From Rhabdochromatium marinum (GTDB taxonomy: Bacteria; Pseudomonadota; Gammaproteobacteria; Chromatiales; Chromatiaceae), in assembly GCF_016583795.1 (NCBI RefSeq), contig NZ_NRRS01000014.1:76955-128213 (forward strand): a stretch of DNA of 51,259 nucleotides, read 5' to 3'. This document shows, piece by piece, positions 1-10,419 of the stretch. Every line of letters begins with the position of its first letter. Position 1 is the stretch's first letter. The position numbers and the translations under genes are program-made. The notes under the pieces were generated by a model. That model saw only the letters and a program-made list of their open reading frames with translations. It was not told the origin of the DNA and ran no database searches.

Positions 1-568
1 TGGCTCCGTCGAGGCTGATGGCGATCGTGGTGATGGGGGCGTCGAGTTCAGGCGGAGCATAGTCCCATAGCTCCTCTTTGGCGCAGGCGATGCTGCCGAC
101 CCAGTCGGCGGTATTCTGCACATAGGAGGCGGCAATTTGGCGACCATGATTGGCGCGCAGGTCTTCGCAGACGGCGTTGACGTTCATCTGGGAATACTTG
201 TGCGAGAGCTGCTGGGCGAACAGCGGGGTGGCCTGACGAATGAGGCGTGCGCTGGCTTCCAGGGGGCAGTAGATACGACCGCCCTGGGAGGTTTGGTAGA
301 CGTTGCGCTCCACTTCAATGGCCCCATAGGGGGTTTGGTAGGTCTTCGGTGAGACGCCGCGCTTGGTCCATTTGATCGCCCCCATGGTGATCGGGGAGCC
401 GTCGGTGTCGAAGCGCTTGAGCGTCTCGGCACTGGCAAGCCTTCCGATGCTGTTGCAGGCGGCTTGGATGCGCGCTTCAGCTTCAAGCATGGTTCCGCTG
501 AGATCGATCGTGACTTGAAAAGTCGCCTGATGACCGTCGATGTTAATGAGTTGCGCTGTTATGGCCAA
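1..568 (-). CDS. ISKra4-family transposase, N-terminal part (runs off the left edge)
   Basis: A reading frame without stops runs leftward from 568 off the window edge (about 189 residues visible). It starts with MAITAQLINIDGHQATF and contains LKRFDTDGSPI, KTYQTPYGAIEVERNVYQTS and GGRIYCPLEASARL, all typical of the N-terminal half of ISKra4-family DDE transposases. The visible part ends at ISLDGA, where the first catalytic Asp of the family is expected. No ATG precedes this homology; the best start is TTG at 568 with AGAGGG just upstream, and an in-frame TAG lies further out. The element abuts a truncated transporter on its right. Whether the copy is intact cannot be judged because the C-terminal catalytic half is outside the window. 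Confidence 0.85.
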   Translation of the reverse strand, partial: MAITAQLINIDGHQATFQVTIDLSGTMLEAEARIQAACNSIGRLASAETLKRFDTDGSPITMGAIKWTKRGVSPKTYQTPYGAIEVERNVYQTSQGGRIYCPLEASARLIRQATPLFAQQLSHKYSQMNVNAVCEDLRANHGRQIAASYVQNTADWVGSIACAKEELWDYAPPELDAPITTIAISLDGA

Positions 569-625
569 GCCCTCTTTCTGCGTTTGGATGATGGGCTAAG
601 CATGGCTCATGATTGACATCATTGA

Positions 626-1171
626 AAGGCGGCACCCGATGCACATATCGAGATCGAATCCAGCAGCGCCATGGATGCCGTGACCCGGGGCACGCTCGCG
701 GGCATCCCGCTGCTGCTCAATATCGTGGCCATGCTGATTGTGATGCTGGCGCTGGTCCACCTCGCCAATGCGGGACTGGAACTCCTGCCCGACATCGCCG
801 GCACGCCCCTGAGTCTGGAACGCGTGCTGGGCTGGGTGTTCGCGCCCATCGTCTGGCTCATCGGCATCCCCTGGTCAGAAGCCCACAGCGCCGGCGCGCT
901 GATGGGCAGCAAAACCGTGCTCAACGAACTTATCGCCTATGTACAACTATCTCAGCTCCCGCCTGAAGCGTTCAGCGAACGCAGCCGGCTGATCATGCTC
1001 TACGCCCTATGCGGCTTTGCCAACTTCGGTAGTCTCGGCATCCTGATCGGCGGTCTTGGCACGCTCGCCCCGGAACGCCGCCCGGACATCGTTGCCCTGG
1101 GTTTCAAATCCATCATCGCCGGTACCCTGGCCACCCTGATGACTGCCACCATCGCTGGACTGCTGCTATAG
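626..1171 (+). pseudogene. Na+/nucleoside cotransporter (CNT/NupC family), 3' remnant
   Basis: The frame 626-1171 encodes only the C-terminal ~180 residues of a concentrative nucleoside transporter. Family-type segments are AHIEIESSSAMDAVTRGTL, ALCGFANFGSLGILIGGLG and a final hydrophobic helix ending AGLLL. Full CNT proteins have about 400 residues, so more than half is missing. Homology starts before the first ATG (671), directly after an in-frame TGA at 623-625, which shows that the 5' part was removed rather than that 671 is a real start. The break coincides with the end of the ISKra4 element, so insertion plus deletion is the likely cause. The product could no longer form a transporter. 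Confidence 0.8.
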
Positions 1172-1270
1172 CCCTGGCTTGGGTTACACTGCCCCCAGCA
1201 CTCACACCAGCCCTCACCAGTCCTGTCCTAACCAACACTCAAGTCAAACTCGACCAGCAACCCCACGCTC

Positions 1271-1930
1271 ATGTTCGCACTGACGCCCATCTTCGATATT
1301 TTTCGTGCCGCCGGCTGGCTGCTGCTGCCGATTTCTTTGTGCTCAGTGGCGACGGTGGCGATTGTGCTGGAGCGCTTCTGGGCGCTGCGGCAGCCGGCAG
1401 TCATGCCGGAGAATCTGGTTGAGCAGATCCGGCAATTGCATCAGGCCAAGCAACTGACCGAGACACGAATTGCTGAGCTACGAGCCAATTCGGGACTGGG
1501 GCGGATGCTGGCGGCGGGCTTGGTGAATCGCGAGCATTCGCGCGAGATCATGAAAGAGAGCATTCAGGACACCGGCCGTCAGGTGGTGGCGGAGATGGAG
1601 CGCTATCTAGATATGCTGGGCACCATTGCCTCGGTGGCACCGTTGCTGGGATTGCTGGGCACGGTGATTGGCATGATTGATGTCTTCAGCGTCATTACTG
1701 ACGCTGGTGTTGGCGATCCTCAAGTGCTGGCCGGGGGTATTTCCAAGGCACTGCTCACCACAGCCGCCGGCCTGTCTGTGGCGATTCCGGCGCTGCTGTT
1801 TCATCGCTATTTCAACAGCCGGGTGACGCGCCTAGCAATTGGCATGGAGGAGCAATCCCTGCATCTGGTAGAAGTCATCAAGGGTGAGCGCGAACCGGAA
1901 CCCAATGAAATCGCAGGCCACGCGCAATGA
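1271..1930 (+). CDS. exbB: ExbB/TolQ/MotA-family proton channel protein
   Basis: A 219-residue inner-membrane protein with the MotA/TolQ/ExbB fold: one N-terminal membrane helix (residues ~11-31), a cytoplasmic stretch, then two helices (~113-140, containing APLLGLLGTVIGMI, and ~155-181, containing KALLTTAAGLSVAIPALL). In this family the protein forms with ExbD a proton-driven motor that energises outer-membrane transport through TonB. It overlaps exbD by 4 nt (ATGA), and the exbB-exbD-msbA-lpxK order is common in gammaproteobacteria. No tonB is nearby, so the motor may serve TonB encoded elsewhere or an envelope function. Confidence 0.88.
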   Translation: MFALTPIFDIFRAAGWLLLPISLCSVATVAIVLERFWALRQPAVMPENLVEQIRQLHQAKQLTETRIAELRANSGLGRMLAAGLVNREHSREIMKESIQDTGRQVVAEMERYLDMLGTIASVAPLLGLLGTVIGMIDVFSVITDAGVGDPQVLAGGISKALLTTAAGLSVAIPALLFHRYFNSRVTRLAIGMEEQSLHLVEVIKGEREPEPNEIAGHAQ

Positions 1931-2427
1931 ATCTGCGCCCGCACCCACCGCCACTGCCGGAGCTGAATCTCACCCCCTTGGTCGATGTCGTCTTTCTGCT
2001 GCTGCTGTTTTTTATGGTTTCGACCACCTTTGAGCAACCGCGCGAACTGCCGCTGACTCTGCCGGAGGCGGAAGGGCAGCCAGTGCCAACAGCAGAGACG
2101 CCAGTGCTAGTGATCGCAATTGATCGCAACAGCCAGTATCGGGTTGCCGAGCAGCCACTGGAGATTGATGCTGGGCAGAGCACTCGGGATGCGTTGACGC
2201 AGGTGCTCCAGCAGGCGGTGCAGGCGACCATGCCGGCATCTCCAAGTTCACCCTCTTCCGCAACGCCAGCGCCGCCGCTTCCATCCCTGCTCATCGAAGC
2301 AGATGCCCAAACGCCACATCAGGCGGTAATGCGGGTGCTGGATGTCGCCCAGCAGCTGGGACTAACCCGGCTGGCCTTTGCCGCGACACATCAGACACAT
2401 CAAATGAATAGCACACCGGAGCCATGA
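1927..2427 (+). CDS. exbD: ExbD/TolR-family biopolymer transport protein
   Basis: A 166-residue protein with a short Pro-rich cytoplasmic N-terminus, the hallmark LNLTPLVDVVFLLLLFF membrane helix with the conserved Asp at position 20 (proton path), and a periplasmic domain. Residues ~100-118 form a Pro/Ser/Ala-rich insertion (SPSSATPAPPLPS) longer than in many ExbD proteins. The start overlaps the exbB stop and the stop overlaps the msbA start, both ATGA, so translation of the three genes is probably coupled. Partner of ExbB in the proton-motive-force motor. Confidence 0.88.
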   Translation: MNLRPHPPPLPELNLTPLVDVVFLLLLFFMVSTTFEQPRELPLTLPEAEGQPVPTAETPVLVIAIDRNSQYRVAEQPLEIDAGQSTRDALTQVLQQAVQATMPASPSSPSSATPAPPLPSLLIEADAQTPHQAVMRVLDVAQQLGLTRLAFAATHQTHQMNSTPEP

Positions 2428-4211
2428 TACCAACGCAGTCTCAGCCTCAGCCTGAGTCCAGCATCAGCGCGCGGGATCTGTACGCACGTCTGCTCGGCTA
2501 TGCGCGGCCCTACTGGCGCATGTTTGCGCTCTCGATTGCCGGCATGCTGGTGTTCGCGGTGACTGAGCCGTTGTTTGCGGCTCTGATCAAGCCGCTGCTG
2601 GATGGCAGCTTTGTCGAGCGCGATCTGGAAACCGTGCGGCTGATGCCCTTCCTGCTGGTCGGTCTTTTTGTGGTGCGCGGCATCGCCGGTTTTATCAATA
2701 CCTATTGCCTGAAATGGGTCGGTCGCCGCGTGGTGACCGATCTGCGCCAGCAAATGTTCGACCATCTGCTGCACGCACCGACGCGCTATTTCGACACCCA
2801 TGGCTCGGGGCAGATTCTGGCCAAGCTCACCTATAACGTCGAGAACGTCGCCAATGCCAGCACCTCAGCACTCACCACCATTGTGCGCGATGGCTTTACC
2901 GCCCTGGCCCTGCTGATCTACATGCTGTATCTCGATGCCAAGCTGGCGGCGATTTTCCTGTTTATTGGTCCCACCACCGCCTTCGCCATCAAATATGCCA
3001 CCAAGAAATTCCGCCGCTACAGCAAGCGCATTCAAGAGCGGGTCGGCTCCCTGACTCATGTCGCCCAAGAGGCCATAGACGCCCACCGGGTGATCAAGGC
3101 CTTTGGCGGCCAGGCGCAGGAACGCGAACAGTTTCGCGCCGTGAATGAGAAAACCCGTGCGCTGCAAATGAAAATGGTCGCCACCGAAGCGGTAAGCGTG
3201 CCGCTGGTGCAGCTGATTTCGGCCATTGCCATCGGCATCGTAGTGTATCTCTCAACCATGCAGGGATTACGCTCAGACATTACCGTCGGCAGCTTCATGT
3301 CCTTTGTGGTGGCCATGGGATTGCTGCTGCCGCCGGTCAAGCGCCTGACGTCCATCAACAGCCACTTGCAGCGCGGCATTATCGCCGCCGAGAGTCTGTT
3401 TGAGCTGCTTGACTCGCCAACGGAACCCGATACCGGCACCCGCACCCTGACCCGCGCCCAGGGCCGCATTGACTATGTTGACATCAGTCACAGCTATGCC
3501 GCTGACAAGGGGCTGGTCATTGAGGGGCTGAATCTGTCCATTGCGGCCGGCGAAAGCCTGGCGCTGGTGGGACGTTCGGGCAGCGGAAAATCGACCCTGG
3601 CCAATTTGCTGCCGCGCTTTTATGAGCCCTGTGCGGGGTGCATTCTGCTTGACGGCATCGACATTCGCGAGCTGCGCCTGGCGTGTCTGCGCGAGCAACT
3701 GTCGCTGGTGACTCAGGATGTGGTGCTATTTAACGACACCATTGCCAACAACATCGCCTATGGTCACCCGCGCGCTGTGACTCGTGCGGAGATCGAAGCG
3801 GCGGCGGCCGGAGCGCATGCGCTGGCATTTATTCGTGCCTTGCCCCAGGGCTTTGATACCCCTATCGGCGATCGCGGCGTACTGCTCTCGGGTGGCCAGC
3901 GCCAGCGCCTGGCCATCGCCCGCGCGATGCTAAAGGATGCGCCTATTCTGATTCTGGATGAAGCCACCTCGGCCCTGGATACCGAAGCCGAGCGCCATAT
4001 TCAAGCCGCCCTGCAGACGCTGATGCGAGCACGCACCACCCTGGTGATCGCCCATCGGCTCTCCACCATAGAACAGGTGGATCGGGTGGTGGTGTTGGAT
4101 CAGGGGCGAGTGATCGAGCAGGGCTCCCATGCCGAATTGCTGGCCCAGGGCGGCTATTATGCGCATCTGCGGCAGTTGCAGTTCAATCAGACGCCCGCCA
4201 CGGCCGCATAA
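2424..4211 (+). CDS. msbA: Lipid A export ABC transporter MsbA
   Basis: A 595-residue half-transporter with an N-terminal six-helix domain (~1-330) fused to an ATPase domain (~340-585). The ATPase shows Walker A (GRSGSGKST, ~382-390), the signature LSGGQRQRLAIARA (~489) and Walker B ILILDEATSALD (~509-520), followed by the H-loop AHRLST. MsbA flips core-lipid A across the inner membrane. Its place directly before lpxK (lipid A 4'-kinase) and kdsB supports MsbA over a generic multidrug exporter. Length is slightly above the usual ~580 residues. Confidence 0.93.
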   Translation: MIPTQSQPQPESSISARDLYARLLGYARPYWRMFALSIAGMLVFAVTEPLFAALIKPLLDGSFVERDLETVRLMPFLLVGLFVVRGIAGFINTYCLKWVGRRVVTDLRQQMFDHLLHAPTRYFDTHGSGQILAKLTYNVENVANASTSALTTIVRDGFTALALLIYMLYLDAKLAAIFLFIGPTTAFAIKYATKKFRRYSKRIQERVGSLTHVAQEAIDAHRVIKAFGGQAQEREQFRAVNEKTRALQMKMVATEAVSVPLVQLISAIAIGIVVYLSTMQGLRSDITVGSFMSFVVAMGLLLPPVKRLTSINSHLQRGIIAAESLFELLDSPTEPDTGTRTLTRAQGRIDYVDISHSYAADKGLVIEGLNLSIAAGESLALVGRSGSGKSTLANLLPRFYEPCAGCILLDGIDIRELRLACLREQLSLVTQDVVLFNDTIANNIAYGHPRAVTRAEIEAAAAGAHALAFIRALPQGFDTPIGDRGVLLSGGQRQRLAIARAMLKDAPILILDEATSALDTEAERHIQAALQTLMRARTTLVIAHRLSTIEQVDRVVVLDQGRVIEQGSHAELLAQGGYYAHLRQLQFNQTPATAA

Positions 4212-4237
4212 CAACCCTCCTTGCCCCAACCGCCGCT

Positions 4238-4272
4238 GCACCATGCACCATGCACCATGCACCATGCACCAT
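4238..4272 (+). repeat. Five tandem copies of a 7-bp unit (GCACCAT) spanning the lpxK start
   Basis: Five perfect copies of GCACCAT lie between msbA and lpxK. Each creates an ATG (4243, 4250, 4257, 4264, 4271) in a rotating frame. Only 4250 and 4271 are in the lpxK frame. The frame from 4257 ends in a TGA that overlaps the ATG at 4271, and the frame from 4243 ends at 4282-4284. No Shine-Dalgarno-like sequence precedes the repeat. Confidence 0.95.
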
Positions 4273-5332
4273 GAAGCTTTCTGAGCCGGTCTCCGCACTG
4301 TTGCAAGCGGTTTGGTACCGCCCCGGGCATCCGCTCGCCGGGTTGCTGGCGCCACTCGGCTGGCTGTATTGCGCGCTGGCCAGGCTGCGGGCTCACTACT
4401 GGCGACGGCGCTGGCAACGGCCGCCGGAAGCTGGAGCGCAGCTCACAGTGCCGGTGATTGTGGTGGGCAATCTGACCGTCGGCGGCACCGGTAAGACGCC
4501 GCTGGTGCTATGGCTGGCCGAGCATCTGCGCACGCGCGGCTGGCAGCCGGGGATTGTCACGCGCGGCTATGGCGGACGTGCCCAGGGCGCGCCACGCTTG
4601 GTGCCAGCCGATAGCGATCCGCGCGAACAAGGTGATGAGGCCGTGCTGCTGGCGGCGCGCTCTGGCTGTCCGGTGATGGCCGGTGCGGACCGGGTCGCGG
4701 CGGCGCAGCGCCTGGTGGCGGAATGCAACTGCGATCTGTTGCTGGCTGATGATGGCTTGCAGCATTATCGGCTGCGGCGCACGCTGGAGATTCTGCTGGT
4801 CGATGGCCGGCGTGGTTTCGGCAATCGGCGCTGTCTGCCCGCCGGTCCCTTGCGTGAACCGCCCGCCCGCGCACAGCAGGCAGATATTATTCTGCACAAC
4901 GGCGGCTCCCAAACCAACCGCCCGGGCATGGAACTGCATCCCCTGCGCGCGATCAATCTGCGCGATCCACGTCACACCCGGGCACTGGCCCAATTTGTTG
5001 GCACTCCGGTAACCGCAGTGGCCGGTATTGGGCATCCCGAGCAGTTTTTCGCCGGTCTGGAACAACAGGGATTGCACATTGTGCGCCGTCCCTACCCTGA
5101 TCATCATGCGTTCAGCCAACAGGACAGCCGCGACTGGCCCGCCGGGCCGGTGCTGATGACAGAAAAGGACGCCGTCAAATGGCGCCCCTTTGCCGACCGA
5201 TCGCATTGGTATCTACCCGTCACGGCCGTCCCCAATGAGGCCTTCCGGCGTGCCCTGGAGCCACATCTGGCCAGGCTGGAAGCCAAACGCTGCACCATCT
5301 CCTCACCCCTCAAACCGGAGCCAGCTGCGTGA
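4271..5332 (+). CDS. lpxK: Tetraacyldisaccharide 4'-kinase LpxK
   Basis: A membrane-associated kinase that phosphorylates the 4' position of the lipid A precursor. The protein (353 residues from 4271; 360 from the alternative ATG at 4250) has an N-terminal amphipathic/hydrophobic stretch, a Walker-A-like VVGNLTVGGTGKTPL at ~64-78, TRGYGG, and the LLADDGLQHY motif typical of LpxK. The start at 4271 gives the family-like MKLSEPVSALLQAVWYRPG; the extra seven residues from 4250 would be encoded by the repeat. The stop overlaps the GTG start of kdsB. Confidence 0.9.
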   Translation: MKLSEPVSALLQAVWYRPGHPLAGLLAPLGWLYCALARLRAHYWRRRWQRPPEAGAQLTVPVIVVGNLTVGGTGKTPLVLWLAEHLRTRGWQPGIVTRGYGGRAQGAPRLVPADSDPREQGDEAVLLAARSGCPVMAGADRVAAAQRLVAECNCDLLLADDGLQHYRLRRTLEILLVDGRRGFGNRRCLPAGPLREPPARAQQADIILHNGGSQTNRPGMELHPLRAINLRDPRHTRALAQFVGTPVTAVAGIGHPEQFFAGLEQQGLHIVRRPYPDHHAFSQQDSRDWPAGPVLMTEKDAVKWRPFADRSHWYLPVTAVPNEAFRRALEPHLARLEAKRCTISSPLKPEPAA

Positions 5333-6252
5333 CCTTCAACAACAACGCCACCACTCCCTCAGAGCCGCCCCTGCCGCCCTTTAAGGTAGTGATTCCCGCG
5401 CGCTTTGGCGCCACCCGCCTGCCAGGCAAACCACTGATTGATATCGGCGGTCGGCCACTGATCGCTCATGTCTGGGCCAGTGCCTGTGCCAGTCAGGCCG
5501 AGGAGGTATTGATTGCCACCGAGGATGCGCGCATTGCGGCGGCCTGTGAGGGCTTCGGGGCTGAGGCCGTGATGACCTCAGCGCAGCACCTGAGCGGCTC
5601 GGATCGCATCGGCGAGGTGATGCGCCAGCGCGGCTGGCCCGAAGATACCCTGGTGGTCAACCTGCAAGGCGATGAACCCTGCATGCCGGCGGCGCTCATT
5701 GATCAGGTGGCTAGGCTGCTGGTACGCCACCCGGAGGTTGGCATGGCAACGCTGTCGGTGCCCATCGACGCGGCCAGCGCGCGGCATGATCCGCATCTGG
5801 TCAAAGTGGTCACCGATGCCCGAGGTGCGGCGCTGTATTTCTCGCGCGCGCCCATCCCCTGGCATCGTGAGGCTTTTGCGGCTGATCATACGCAGACGGC
5901 GTCAGCACCCCCGCCCCTGTCCCCAATGCTACAGCGCCATATTGGGATTTATGCCTATCGCGTTGGCCTGCTAGCGCGCTTTCTCGCCTGGCCGCCAGCG
6001 CCGCTGGAGCAGATCGAAGCCCTGGAGCAACTGCGGGTGCTCTGGCATGGCGAGCGCATTCAGGTCGAGGAGGCCTGCACCGCCATTGGCCCCGGGGTTG
6101 ATACCCAAGCCGACCTAGCCGGTGTGCGACAATGGCTGGGACTTGCAAGCAAAAAAATGCCCCGGGCCAAGACCCGGGGCCATTTCACCACTGAGGAGGT
6201 TTCGGAGAGGGCGCTCGGCAACCAAGACGCATGTCCACTCACAACGCTTTAA
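5329..6252 (+). CDS. kdsB: 3-deoxy-manno-octulosonate cytidylyltransferase KdsB
   Basis: KdsB activates Kdo as CMP-Kdo for lipid A-core assembly. The N-terminal VIPARFGATRLPGKPL nucleotide-binding motif, VNLQGDEP and the late GVDTQADLAGVRQWL are diagnostic. The start is GTG, overlapping the lpxK stop (GTGA). The family normally ends near GVDT...VR..L at ~250-260 residues; this frame (307 aa) carries ~20 extra residues around 180-200 (Ala/Pro-rich) and a ~33-residue tail. The tail is read through a strong hairpin (6158-6182) and has no family-like sequence, so it may be a recent loss of the original stop. Confidence 0.9.
   Translation: MTFNNNATTPSEPPLPPFKVVIPARFGATRLPGKPLIDIGGRPLIAHVWASACASQAEEVLIATEDARIAAACEGFGAEAVMTSAQHLSGSDRIGEVMRQRGWPEDTLVVNLQGDEPCMPAALIDQVARLLVRHPEVGMATLSVPIDAASARHDPHLVKVVTDARGAALYFSRAPIPWHREAFAADHTQTASAPPPLSPMLQRHIGIYAYRVGLLARFLAWPPAPLEQIEALEQLRVLWHGERIQVEEACTAIGPGVDTQADLAGVRQWLGLASKKMPRAKTRGHFTTEEVSERALGNQDACPLTTL
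6151..6182 (-). terminator. Rho-independent terminator for the minus strand, inside the 3' end of kdsB
   Basis: Read on the minus strand, GGCCCCGGGTC and a GGCCCGGGGCA arm form a G+C-rich hairpin followed directly by seven T residues. On the plus strand the T-tract is missing (CATTTCACC follows), so the terminator acts on leftward transcripts. No minus-strand protein gene is recognisable to its right before 6535, which raises the possibility of a small RNA (see findings). Confidence 0.75.
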
Positions 6253-6532
6253 CTCCAAGCAAAGCAGATGCCAGTTTTTTGCGCCACGCAACCCCCAAAC
6301 CCTAAGAACATCAACACAATCAATCTTTGCCAGAATTTCATGGAGTTATAGGCTTAAGCAGCACAGCTCCAGCGGCATCGGGAACCCATCGCAGGTTTTG
6401 CCGTGCACAAGCCACCCGGTTCTGCCTTGACGCCCGCCGCCTCATCGCACCATGATCGTGCAGCCTGGACTCAGCGCCGCTGTCTGGTGCAGCCACCCGG
6501 GTTTCATTCACGCCACTTGCCGGATTGTCAGT

Positions 6533-7009
6533 ATGCAAAAAGTCAGAGTGCTCTTCGTCTGCATGGGAAATATCTGCCGCTCCCCAACGGCCCAGGGGGT
6601 GTTTCGCCAACTCGTCGCCCAGGCCGGGCTGGCGGATCGTATCGACATCGACTCGGCCGGCACCCACGCCTACCATATCGGCGAACCGCCGGATCAGCGC
6701 GCCACCGCAACCGCCCACCAGCGTGGCATTGATCTCAGCGACCTGCGCGCGCGGCGCGCCAAGGTGGAAGACTTCGAGGCCTTCGACTATGTCCTGGCCA
6801 TGGATCAAGACAACTTCCGCAATCTGCGCGAACTCTGCCCACCAGCGCTCACGCATCGCCTCAAGCTGTTCATGGATTTTGCTCCGCAGCTGTCAGTGCG
6901 CGAGGTACCCGATCCCTACTACGGCGGCCCGCGCGGCTTTGACCGGGTGCTGGATCTAATTGAGGCGGCCAGCGCCGGTCTGCTGGAGGACATCCGCCAG
7001 CGGCTGTAA
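6533..7009 (+). CDS. Low-molecular-weight protein tyrosine phosphatase
   Basis: A 158-residue LMW-PTP with the CX5R loop at its N-terminus (FVCMGNICRSPTAQG; nucleophile Cys and Arg separated by five residues) and the general-acid loop DPYYGG near the C-terminus. The longer frame beginning at 6452 adds residues with no family resemblance, so ATG 6533 is preferred. Bacterial members act on tyrosine-phosphorylated regulators, including capsule and exopolysaccharide kinases (Wzb-like), or have unassigned roles; no cognate kinase is visible here. The downstream sensor kinase starts 13 nt after the stop. Confidence 0.88.
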   Translation: MQKVRVLFVCMGNICRSPTAQGVFRQLVAQAGLADRIDIDSAGTHAYHIGEPPDQRATATAHQRGIDLSDLRARRAKVEDFEAFDYVLAMDQDNFRNLRELCPPALTHRLKLFMDFAPQLSVREVPDPYYGGPRGFDRVLDLIEAASAGLLEDIRQRL

Positions 7010-7022
7010 TTCGGCACCGACG

Positions 7023-9491
<2,469 letters not shown>

Positions 9492-9533
9492 CGTCATCAG
9501 CCATCTGGCATCAGTGATTAGCCCCCGATTGCA

Positions 9534-9571
9534 GCACCCGCATTGAGCACCGGCACCCGCATTGAGCACCG
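9534..9571 (+). repeat. Perfect 19-bp tandem duplication before the response regulator gene
   Basis: The 19-bp unit GCACCCGCATTGAGCACCG occurs twice head to tail (9534-9552 and 9553-9571) immediately before the ATG at 9577. The second copy includes an in-frame TTG (9562) that could act as an alternative start. Confidence 0.9.
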
Positions 9572-9576
9572 CCACT

Positions 9577-10416
9577 ATGCCCGCATCACCCGGTTACAAG
9601 GTTCTGATTGTTGATGACCATCATCACAATCTCTATACACTGCGCACCCTGATTGAAAAACATCTGGATGCGGAGGTCCTGGAGGCGACCTGCGGGCGCG
9701 CAGCCATCGACATCACCCTGGATCAGCGCGACATTGACCTGATTATTCTCGATGTACAAATGCCGGAGATGGATGGCTTTCAGACCGCCTCACTGCTGAA
9801 GCTGCGCAAGCGCACCCGCGATATTCCGATTATCTTCCTCACCGCCGCGTTCAAGTCTGAGGAATTTCAGCAACGCGGCTTTGCCGTCGGTGCGGTGGAT
9901 TATTTGCTCAAACCCATTGATGATCTGCTGCTGATTAACAAAATCAGCACCTATTTCCGCCTGATCGAAAAAGAGCGCAACCTCAACCGCATCCTGGAGC
10001 AAAAGGTCGCCGAGCGCACCGCCGAGTTGGAACGCGAAAAGCGCTACAGCGAGCGTATCATCACCTACATGGGCGAGGCGCTGCTGGTGCTGAATCCTAA
10101 AGGTGAGATCAAATTTGCCAATCCTGCGGCCTGCGAAATGCTTGACTACAGGGCGGATGATTTAATCGGCATGGCCATTGGCGATGTCTTCGAGGAGGAG
10201 GCCGACGAAGAAGCCGGCGCCTTCATGGGCACCTGGCTGGAAGCCCTGATCCGCACCGGGGCCCTGAACAAAATCGATGCTCGCTTTATCGCCCGCGATG
10301 GTTCACGCGTTCCCATCTTATTTTCACGCACGGCACTACTGGACCCCGACGGCCAAATCAGCGACATTATCTGTATCGCCAAGAACATGAGCGGGTATAT
10401 TCGGCTACCGGATTAA
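9577..10416 (+). CDS. Response regulator with C-terminal PAS domain
   Basis: A 279-residue protein. The receiver domain (~5-125) is complete: VLIVDDHHHN with the acidic pair, phospho-acceptor Asp in LIILDVQMPEMDG, Thr in FLTAAF and Lys in YLLKPID. A heptad-rich helix (~130-160, KVAERTAELEREK) connects to a PAS domain (~165-275: ALLVLNPKGEIKFANPAA, FIARDGSRVPILFSRT). There is no DNA-binding, kinase or GGDEF output, so it likely signals by protein contact. It follows the hybrid kinase whose own receiver lacks the Asp, so phosphotransfer to this protein is a natural inference. ATG 9577 is chosen; TTG 9562 would add five residues. Confidence 0.85.
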   Translation: MPASPGYKVLIVDDHHHNLYTLRTLIEKHLDAEVLEATCGRAAIDITLDQRDIDLIILDVQMPEMDGFQTASLLKLRKRTRDIPIIFLTAAFKSEEFQQRGFAVGAVDYLLKPIDDLLLINKISTYFRLIEKERNLNRILEQKVAERTAELEREKRYSERIITYMGEALLVLNPKGEIKFANPAACEMLDYRADDLIGMAIGDVFEEEADEEAGAFMGTWLEALIRTGALNKIDARFIARDGSRVPILFSRTALLDPDGQISDIICIAKNMSGYIRLPD

Positions 10417-10419
10417 ACG

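Noticed and set aside
184-486. Minus-strand 100-aa ORF starting MKLKRASKPPATASEG
   Set aside because: Out of frame with the ISKra4 transposase reading on the same strand; Pro/Ser/Arg-rich shadow.
4238-4272. Could the GCACCAT array be a CRISPR or protein-binding iteron array?
   Set aside because: Units are 7 bp with no spacers and only five copies, so it is a simple slippage-type repeat.
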